Shown: piece by piece, positions 24,376 to 34,100 of the stretch
How positions within the stretch are numbered: position 1 is the first letter of the stretch
How the letters are laid out: each line of letters opens with the position of its first letter
Assembly: GCA_036362985.1 (NCBI GenBank)
Contig: JAYGXS010000005.1
Location: forward strand, 8,819,596 to 8,883,595
Direction: 5' to 3'
Source of the DNA: Ligula intestinalis
Taxonomy: Eukaryota > Platyhelminthes > Cestoda > Diphyllobothriidea > Diphyllobothriidae
Length of the DNA stretch: 64,000 nucleotides
Notes under the pieces: generated by a model
What the model was told of the DNA's origin: nothing
Databases searched by the model: none
What the model saw: only the letters and a program-made list of their open reading frames with translations
Translations under genes and position numbers: made by a program

Positions 24376-27300
24376 GCATTTGCACAACCAAGGGAGTAGA
24401 AGGGGCCATCGCCGTTTGACTTCTAGTCTACTCATCACACACACCCAAAACAGACTGGGCTGATGGCGTGTCCGGTAAACGCGCGGGCATGAAGTTTGAC
24501 GCCTGTTTACAGGGATGCTGAACCTGTTAACGTTGCGGAAAACATTGCCTGATCTTGAAGTAACTTTTCAACTACAAACACCGCGTAGTTAAGTGAAGGA
24601 CCGGACAGTGACCATGCGTTAGTACATGGCGTAGGTGGACGCCATTCGATTTGTCAGCAGGTGACATATTACTTAAACTAGGGCGTATGACCCACCCACT
24701 CATAAGTCGTACCAGCTAAGGCGGCCGTAGGTGCTAATGAGATACTTAACGCGTGTTCATATGCACCTCTCATCGCACATAAAAATATCTAGCTCCGGCT
24801 AGCCTGAAATGTCCTATTTCAATTAGTACGTATTTATGCACGAACAAAGTGAAACTAAGGTAAGTGAATTGGCGAAAAATGGGGTTCGAATAACCTTAGC
24901 AAGCCCTGCGACCAAAATCTACATATACCTAAACCTAACAAAACATAAACCTGCGATTTATCCTGTTTTGTAGCCTGATAACATTATAAGGTAGTTTGGG
25001 TACTACAACAAGGTACACTATTGAGGGACGTGCGGAGCCCGTGTCTACTAGAAAACCACGAACCACACGGTGAGTGATGTCACTCGCGAAGGACACTAGT
25101 AAACCCTGCGACGAGTGTACCTGCTCACTAAGGTATTCCTGTAGTTCCCACCTCCCTCCATTGAATAGTTAACATCCATTCTGTGGAGGAGCCCTTATCT
25201 CGCAAACAAGGGTTTTGACCGCCCCCCACTGCATTTCTCCCGTCCTGGGATGCACTTTGACTCTACGACTAAGAAGAAGAGAGAGATAGGGAATGAGAGA
25301 AAGAAAGGCGAGAGAGAAGACAAGAACGAAAGCACACACACAACGTGCTGCCTCCACCAGTTTATCGCGCCGCAGCCTTCCAGGACTGCGTGAGCAGTAA
25401 GAGAAGTTACAAACACACACACACACATAAAGACCAGGCACATAGCGTAGAAACGTTGACAGTAGCACAGCTGCTGCGACTACCATGGCCTCCCGACTCC
25501 ATAACAAAACACAGTTGTGTAGGCCGTACCACGGGCACAGTACACCCAACGTATACGAGACGGTCAGTCTCGTAAGATAAACACGGAGTGAAAAGCCGAG
25601 TGGTGACGCAGACAGGAGCATGACAGCAACTTCCGCCACAACTTTGCTAGGCGCCACCCGCCGGTAGTAATTACTCTAGATCAGAGATGGAGGGTGAGCG
25701 AGAGAAAAAATACAGTTTATTGGGCAGTCATGTAGAGTACGCGCCAGAATTCGTGCAACATATGCGAGAAATGGATACTCTTTCGCAAATCGGCATTGAC
25801 TCAGGTTGTGATACTGATTAGCGTATAGTCTCTTCTGAAGTTACTTCAGCCATGATAGAGTGCGGGCTTTCTAACGAGCTTCGTTGTGACCACAAGCAAA
25901 ACATTTGTTCTGTAAAAAGTAACTACTTGTATAGCATGTGTTTTGATCATTTATGTTGACTGCTTTTATAAATGCAAATATATTCTATGGAAAATATGCA
26001 CGAACAAATTATTTCTTGTGCCCGTTCGGTAGAAAATTACGCCTACTTCAAATTTTATAATTAAAGAAAGGGTATCTTTTGGCTTTAGAAAAATTTCTAA
26101 ATATGAACATTTTTACAATTGCGAGTTGTTCATTCAAAATACATCGTCTCCATCAATTTATTAACGCTGCTTATGCTGTATGAAGCATGCTCCATATCTG
26201 TTGCAACATGTTATGCCTATGTGACTTCATCCGAATAATTTTGAAACCTACTGACTGCTACACTCGAATTCAAGGTTTACAAACTGCGCGTTGTGTACCA
26301 CCTGTTTGAGGACAACCGTTATCATGGGCAAGTCCAGCCGCTCGGAGTCTACTTGAGCCACGTCCACCCTAGTAGTAAATCCAAACGGGTTCCATCATGG
26401 AATCCTACTGGAAAAACCCAGATAAATTTGCCGGAGTGGGTCTACGTTATGTGCACGTGCTACCAAGGATAATTCAGCGTAGTGAATCTAATTAGAAGTT
26501 ATTGTGTCAGCTAATCAATAGAGGAGACCAAAAACGATCCTTGAAATGCAGAAAGAGATTTAAAGTCTGTTAACTTTATGGTCTCTACCTGGCGTCAAAG
26601 ATATCTGCTGAAAAAAATGGTTACTCTACAGTAGCGTACTGCTTCGGCAGGTTGTAAGCAACCATGCGAGGGGAACTTATTTTTTTTCTCACAGTTGTCA
26701 GACGGATGAGCTGAAAAAGGGACGTAAAATTATGTTTAACTGACATTGAGTGTCCCTTAAAGATAACCTCTAATTAAAGCCTTGCTTTACTTCTCAGGAC
26801 ACACATGAAGCAATTTGTTCAAAAGATGTCCTTTACCGCATTGTATAACCTTCGTCCCGGGACTACCTACGTTATTTGCGTCTCCAGTAACGTTGGCAGA
26901 CTACACTTTACATGTTCAACTTGGAGAACCAATCAAAACGGTCTGTACACTGAACAGGTAGACCATAATATTGCTTTCCAGATACCAGCGGAAGTTGGTG
27001 GGTTGGGCGACACCTGGACTCTGATCGTCTGGAAACCTGCAAAAGCCTATGGAAGGGGACGGATCTTGTCTCCAGAGGCCTACCTCCTCCTTGCTCAACG
27101 AATGGGCTCCCAATGTCCGGACCAGATGATTGAGATGATTCAGACAACCGTACGTTTTGGTTGTCCGTTGGAATCGGCAATTTTTCCTCCTTGCGTCTTA
27201 GCCAACAAGCATTCTAATACTTGTACATACCCTTTGATTTCAACTCATAAATGTAGATGCATATTTGCTACACGGTCGGAAGTTCTAAGAGTTCGTGCAG

Positions 27301-28054
27301 CTTATCGAGGGTGTGGTCGAAAATACGATGATTTAAAATGTGCATGGTATTTTTTATGGGGATGGACACACAAGACTCGATAATAGGAACACTCGCCTTT
27401 TGCGAGCACCTTGTGCTATTCTCTGGAAGAGTAGGGTAAGCGTAGAAGCCCTAGATTGACTATCAAGGTAGAGTTTGGTTAAAGGTGAAAATGTTTATTA
27501 GAGAGGACTGCATAGTTTCGAGGCTTTTTTGGAAGAGAACGCTCAGAAGAAGAAGCAATCACTGTAACAAGAGTTTTATTTTCCTGACGTTTGGGATTCC
27601 GTCAGGAATCCTTAATCATAGGTGATGGTAGCATATTCATAGTCATGCGCAGATAGGGTTGAGACATGTACAGGTTGCACGGTATTTTTAGTTTATAGTG
27701 GTCATCCGCGTGTGTGTGATGAATATTTTCTTCTGTAGCCACTGCTTGGGTCTTAATTGATGCGGTAATGGCTTGACACTTCGCGTTCGACTCACTCATT
27801 GCCACAATTGCCCTGTCAGCGTCGGATGCGGGGTTGATAATGGCGTGACAACTATGTCCGCTGTCATCAGAATTGTTGCTGCGCCCAGCCATTCCCACGT
27901 GACTGAATGTCTTGCTCAGGAAACTTCTCAGTACACCGTATGGGAAAGCCAAATCATTGCATTTGCCGAAACGTCAGGAAAATAAAACTCTCGTTCCAGT
28001 GATCGTATCTTCTTCGGAACTGTTGCCTGGAACTTGCATACTCTCCTCCTCGTT

Positions 28055-28117
<63 letters not shown>

Positions 28118-31100
28118 TTTTTTCTTCTTCATAAAAAATCCGAGTGTAATACATAAGAATTATGCATCATAGAAACGTTAATTCCGATTGATTTAAGTAA
28201 GGTTCAGGAGATATAGATGAGAGTGCAAGGTGTAGCGGCAGTGTACGTTAGCATTAGTGAAAGTTGATTAAATAACTGTTCAGCGAAGCAAAGGCAGAAA
28301 AAATATTAGATATTTCATCACACGTTTAACTCCCGCACTGAAATTTTTTGATAGCTATCCAATGTAAAAAAATTTCGCCTCTGAGAGAAAACATCCTTAA
28401 TCCATCAAAAAAGTGGATAATTTGTTTTAAATTCATTATTTTTCTGCGATTGATGTAAAAATCTTTTTTTCCAGAAAGATCAAAGTGTAAAGGAGACAAA
28501 GGCAGTTGCCCAGGCGATTAAAACGGCATATTTTGCAAACTGCGTGGATATGAAGGAGATTGAACGCCATCCACTCTGTAGTTGTCCATCTGAGGAGAGC
28601 CCTTTCTGGATTGACGGAATGCCATACAAGAAGATGGTCCGAGGGAATTACTCCTTTGAATTTACCTTCAAAGGCTTATCCCGGAACAAGATGTACAACT
28701 TTACAGTCATCCCACTTATTCCCTTCTTTGACCCCTCCAGGTGGCTTAGCATGCAGGTATCTGTTTTTGGACAAACAGGCAAGTTTTGCTGCACTTCAGT
28801 GCATGTTGATTTTACAAGAAATGGGTCACGCGCAGGCCCAGGGTGGTTTATTTTCGCAGAACTTCGCATTTAGATTCGCGCGGCGACGAGTTCACTGGTT
28901 CAATTCATTTCAGTTCAGTTTTTTTGAGAAAAACATAGGTAACCGCCTTTGAGTTACCTATTTGTGACACAGGGACTAGAAAATACATCGATACCATGGG
29001 AAAATGTAAACAGTGGTCTTTCACATGATTGCGGGCGAAAAATGTGCAGCCGCCAGTTAGTCGAAAAAATTAAACATACCTGGCTACTCTCTAATCACAA
29101 GTCACGGATAAAACTGACCGGCTCAAATAATGGTGGAAGTCCGGGGCGTAGTAATATGAAGTAGGGCCAATGGCTTAGTGCATGATTTTACTGGAAAGAA
29201 TCTGCTGTGCTTATGGCTGTCAATATTTACCGAAAAAATCATTGGTTTGTAAGTTGCCAACTGACGGAATGACTCGGTCTGCGTAGTCAGCCCAGTGTTT
29301 TCTCGTATGGAATGGTCGACTGGTGGAGTGTAGTCGGGCTGCAACACTCCATTAGTAATACAATCTTTATGGCACTCCCACGGAATGTGCACGATTTGGC
29401 ACCACATAGAGACGGCTCCGACTGCGCCAACCGCACGCTCCCTCTACCGCTTCCGATTTTATTGACTTGCCAATGACACCGGTTCCAGGTGGGGGAGGAG
29501 GAGCCGGTAAGTTTGAAGAAATACAAGTATGTTCCCACTTTAAGCTGATTCAAGCAGCAGTGACCGTCTCTGTGCCACCTTGATGAAGGGTAAACCGCGG
29601 CCGTCATTACACTCTACGGTCGAACTATCGATATCTACCCTCATGTCTGTTATTATGTCTTAAACGTTAGATTAAAAAGGAATTGTTGATAAGTGCGTCA
29701 ACGTCTCATTTCAGTTGGCAGTCATCCAGTTCACGTCCTTAAGCTTGTGGTGACAATTCCAAAGCGAATTTTTTGCTAGATAATGGAGTTCTGGGAACAC
29801 CTCACTTTTCCCACTTGTATGCATCAATCCAGCGCAAATTAGTGCAAGCATATTTACAGGTCTGACATGAAATTGCCAGGTAGTGCGGTTCACAAATGAT
29901 CTCAAATTGACAGAAAAGTCGCTGGAAGAAGGAGTCGGAGCAGTCTAGAAGAGGATAGAGTTACGCGCTCTGCATGAACTCGCCTAAGTCACGGTTTGAG
30001 ACGCTCGATGTTAGGTTCTGTCGGGATGTGTTTACTATTCCAGGTGAAACTTTTAGGGCCCAGCAAAACTGCGAGTGCACGCCGCCCTGGTGAGTCGTTC
30101 GCACGGCAGACCACCGGTCCACCTACACAGAATACACGTGATGACGCGCGCAGCTGCGGCTGGGCGCAAGACCCTAACACGCAAACTGCATGAATCACAA
30201 AATTAATGAAGTCACGCCTTAATTGAGACCACAATATCACTGGTCCAATCTTGTATGCATTCGCTTGCTTAAGTATGATGTAGTAGGTTTGTTCAAAGAC
30301 TTCTACTTTTGCGCTCTTCTTGTTGTGTTCTTCCTTGGGGGCTCACACAAAGTTATATGACAGCTTTTGGCCTCGTTTACAACAGAAACTGATAAGGATG
30401 ACTCGTTGCCACCCTTAAGAGAACGTGGCAATAAGAATATTGCGCCAAAGACGGGATACTTACGGTCCTGCACATAATTCAAGTAAGGATAAATATTTCC
30501 GTGTCCTAGCCCTAACTGCGGCCCTCACGTAGCTGCTACTGGCACCTACCTAGGTTCAATGCCTACCACACATATATAAGTCAAATGCGAGAAGTTAATT
30601 CGGTGCGCCATTTATGAGCAAATGCTTGTACTCTGTTTTTTTTCACCCCGATTTCAAAAAACTTGCTGCTCGTTCAGTAAATTTGTCAGTATTGTCATCT
30701 TTGATATTCCCGTATTGATCAATATAGATCGGACAATGTTAGGGTAATTGACGAGAATTTAAATTATTGATTCGTGGACGCATAAAATCTCAGATACTTG
30801 TGGTATTCGTGTAATCGCGTTATAAGCGGAAGTCGGCTTTGGAGGTGGAGCGTTTAAGACGAACCAGAAAGCAAAAAAGCAAAATCCTACGTATTTTGCC
30901 CTAGATAGGGTACATGTTCCGGTCATAGAAACTGTATCTGCCTAGACTACTAGCCGCTGGGTGGCTGTTGTCAGGGCCGGAGAAATGATGCCCCAGGCAG
31001 AGCGGGACAAACGAGCGGTCGAGTGAATGTTCATCAACGCATGTCAATATATCCAGACCTAAACCAGCAGGACAACGAACTTATGGGTCAATGGTTAGGA

Positions 31101-34100
31101 CATTATCCTCTGATCGGAAAGGGTCTCGAGTTCGAGCCTCGGCTGGGGCACTATTTGGATCTAGGTAGGACTGACTAAGGACGGTTAAAAAGCCAGAAAT
31201 GGTCATTCCAGTCTCACTGAAATACACACCTTCATGTATGCATTACGGTGGAGGTGAAGTTACATTTGGAGACATTGAAGACGACGAGCTGATCTCCTCC
31301 TCTTATTCTGAACACATTTGTCTGAGTTTCGCATTACTTCCAGCATTCAAAGCCGTTCTGCAAATAAGAAATCAGAGACAAATATGAAGAAGTGTTACGT
31401 CAAATTCTGAAACACCTTCAATACACGGAAGGACTGCTTAAGCCTGTTCACTTGCGGCGGATCCCGTCTCCGGTCTTCGGTGACCCTGTCTTTAAACCTT
31501 GCCCAGGTGCGGTAGATTTAGCAAAAGCTCACCAGTCCCAGAAACTAGGACGGGCAAGTTGCCGTGCCAGCAGCCAACCTGCTTTGGGGCAAACGACGAA
31601 CATCGCCGGAGTGTACAGTAGAATGTTACATGCTCATCGATCTGTAGACCAGACTTGCCCGGAAACTTGAGGGAGTTCGTTAGGATTTCAGAGGATTCTT
31701 TGTATTGCTTGAAAAGTGTCCTTTCATATAATATTTCATTCCATAAGAATTTTAAAAATGCCTTTTTTGTATATGATTTAGACTGCTAACGAGGTGTTTT
31801 TTTTCTAGGGCCAAATACCAATGCTAATCCCGTGGCGGCCATAGTCATATCAATAATCTGCCTCTTAGGCTTCTTAGCTATCCTTGCATACTTACTAGTA
31901 GACCGTTATTTTCACAAAGCAGCTGTGAATTCGCAACAGTAAGTTTGGCTATAATGGCTATTAAAGGTTGAAAGATGTGCTTCGCTTCCATGAATCGCAT
32001 TGTGCTTTGTAATTTTAAATTAAGGTCAGGTGCGACACATCATGGAAATGCTTCACACGGAAAACCCTATGTGTTCGGTCCGTGAGTGGACTCAAAGTGA
32101 TTAACTGAGAGATAATATCCGATGGTTTGTCCATTTAGCCTTTTTCCTTTATGAGGCAGTTAAATGAGAGGGGTAATTAAAATGATAATGAATAACTAGT
32201 ATGATGTGACTGTCAAATTCTAGCAGAACTTGGGCGTATGTGCTACTTCTCTTCAGTCAATGACATTTTTATTTGTAATTCTTGATTTAGGACAGACGTG
32301 GCAGATCGGGGAAATGATTCATACGGAGACGAATATGTGTGCCCTCGGTGAGTAGATTGAAGGTTTGGCGTTTTAGCCTTTTTTCTTTATCAGCATCAGT
32401 TTATTAAGGGAAAAATAGGCGAACACCTTTGAGCTCCCCATTGGTAACAAAGAAACACTTAAAGAGTACGTCAATAAGGTGCTTGCATTTGAAAACAAAG
32501 CAGTTGTTCGTTAATCGAAATAGTAATAAAACATGGCTACTCACATATAACAAGTAGGGTAAGATAATATCTATGTACGCCTCTCTGTCCCTTAGTTACC
32601 AGTGGGCTGAGAAACTGTGTTTGCTGCCTGTCCAGTTTGCTCTTACATACACTAACGCAAGTGGAGCGGACAATCTAATTGAGGAGGGTGTTCCGCGCTG
32701 CAACCAATCTTTTTTAGAATAAGAATCTTCGTCCACCGATCCTTGTTTGACCGGGGCGTAGTTTAAGGGGATGACCGGGGAAAGTGGGCGTATTAGCCTG
32801 GGTAAGGAAACCGTCGGGGATAAAGAAACAATCCAGATTATTCATAATACGGAAGGTCAGTATAAGGTCCCCTCGGAGTTGTCTGTAGGAAAGGGGAGCT
32901 ATGTTGACGGGTGACAGTCTGCTTTCATAGGGCAGTGTTCCCAGATCTGTGACCATTTTTGTCGTTTGCCTCTGGACCTTCTCTAGGACGGCACAGCCTT
33001 CGACAGGCCAAAGTATCCATGCCTGCATAGTGAATTCTACGTGCGGCCGAACGAAGATTCCAAGTATTTTCTAAGCAGTTGTAATATAGATCTGGCCGAC
33101 TTTGCCATCTTCGTACAGTTCAGCGTTGGTTTGCGTGAAGAAGTAATCCACACACCCAAGTCCTTCTGACGCTCAAATTTTTGCGGTGGTGTACTGTTTA
33201 AGGAATAGCCCTTCAGGCTGGATGTTCTACAACTAACGATTTGCAGAAAGCTGCAATTACTAAGACTGAAAGGCATAAGCCAATGCTGTAACCAGTCCTA
33301 CAATCTGTTCAAGTTAGCTTACAGATAGTTTTCACCCGCCGTATTTTGTACAACTCTCCATAACTTTATGTCATCAGCGAACAAGGTGACATCACAGTCC
33401 AGGTCCCTGACACAGTCGTTGATGAAAGCTGTGAATAATGTGGGACCTAAAACTGAGCCCTGTGGGATGCCACTCACCACAAGTACCCCCGAGCACTGCT
33501 GGCGACCGACTTATACTCTTTGTGACCACCCAATCAAAAAAGTGTGGGTCCATAGGAAGGTCGTCCCGCGAACGCCTCTGATCCGCAGTTTATACAGGAG
33601 GCGTTCATGAGGGATGCTCTCAAACGCCTTTTTGAAGTTAATTTACATGGCATGCACCATTTTCCCTTCGTCACGTCCTTTGGCCCAGCGATCATGTAAG
33701 AATAACAGGTTCGTAAGACAGGACCTTCCACTGCGAAAACCGTGTTCGACCTCAGAAAGGAGGAGATTCTGCTCGCCGAACTCCAGCAACGCCTTCTTAA
33801 TTATTTTTCCCACTTTTTTGAAACAAATGAAGGAAAGACTCACCGGCTTGTAACTGTTTGCCGACGCTCAGCTACCACTCTTGAAAAGCGGAATGATCGT
33901 TATTGTCTTCCACTCAGAGGGTAGGCACCGAGTAACAAATGACGCCTGGAATATTAAGGCTAGCGGCTTGGCCATTTCAGAAGCTAAATCCTTCAATAGC
34001 TTGGTCGAGATTGCATCATGGCCTGGTGAGGTCGATTCTTTCAAATTAAGAAGCTCAGTCCTAATTATATCTTCGGCGATGAGGACTGTATCGATAAAGA

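Noticed and set aside
23468..24399. Minus- and plus-strand ORFs up to 234 codons
   Set aside because: They cross the CA microsatellite and its N gap (VCVCVC or THTHTH runs), and the flanking readings change frame between duplicate copies.
25169..25657. 162-codon hydrophobic minus-strand ORF as a membrane protein
   Set aside because: The hydrophobicity comes from GA-rich and AC-repeat DNA. There is no domain, no splice context and no second copy.
27602..27952. 116-codon minus-strand ORF inside the foldback element
   Set aside because: No domain, not present in the sister foldback at 2631-2836, and part of it is terminal-repeat sequence.
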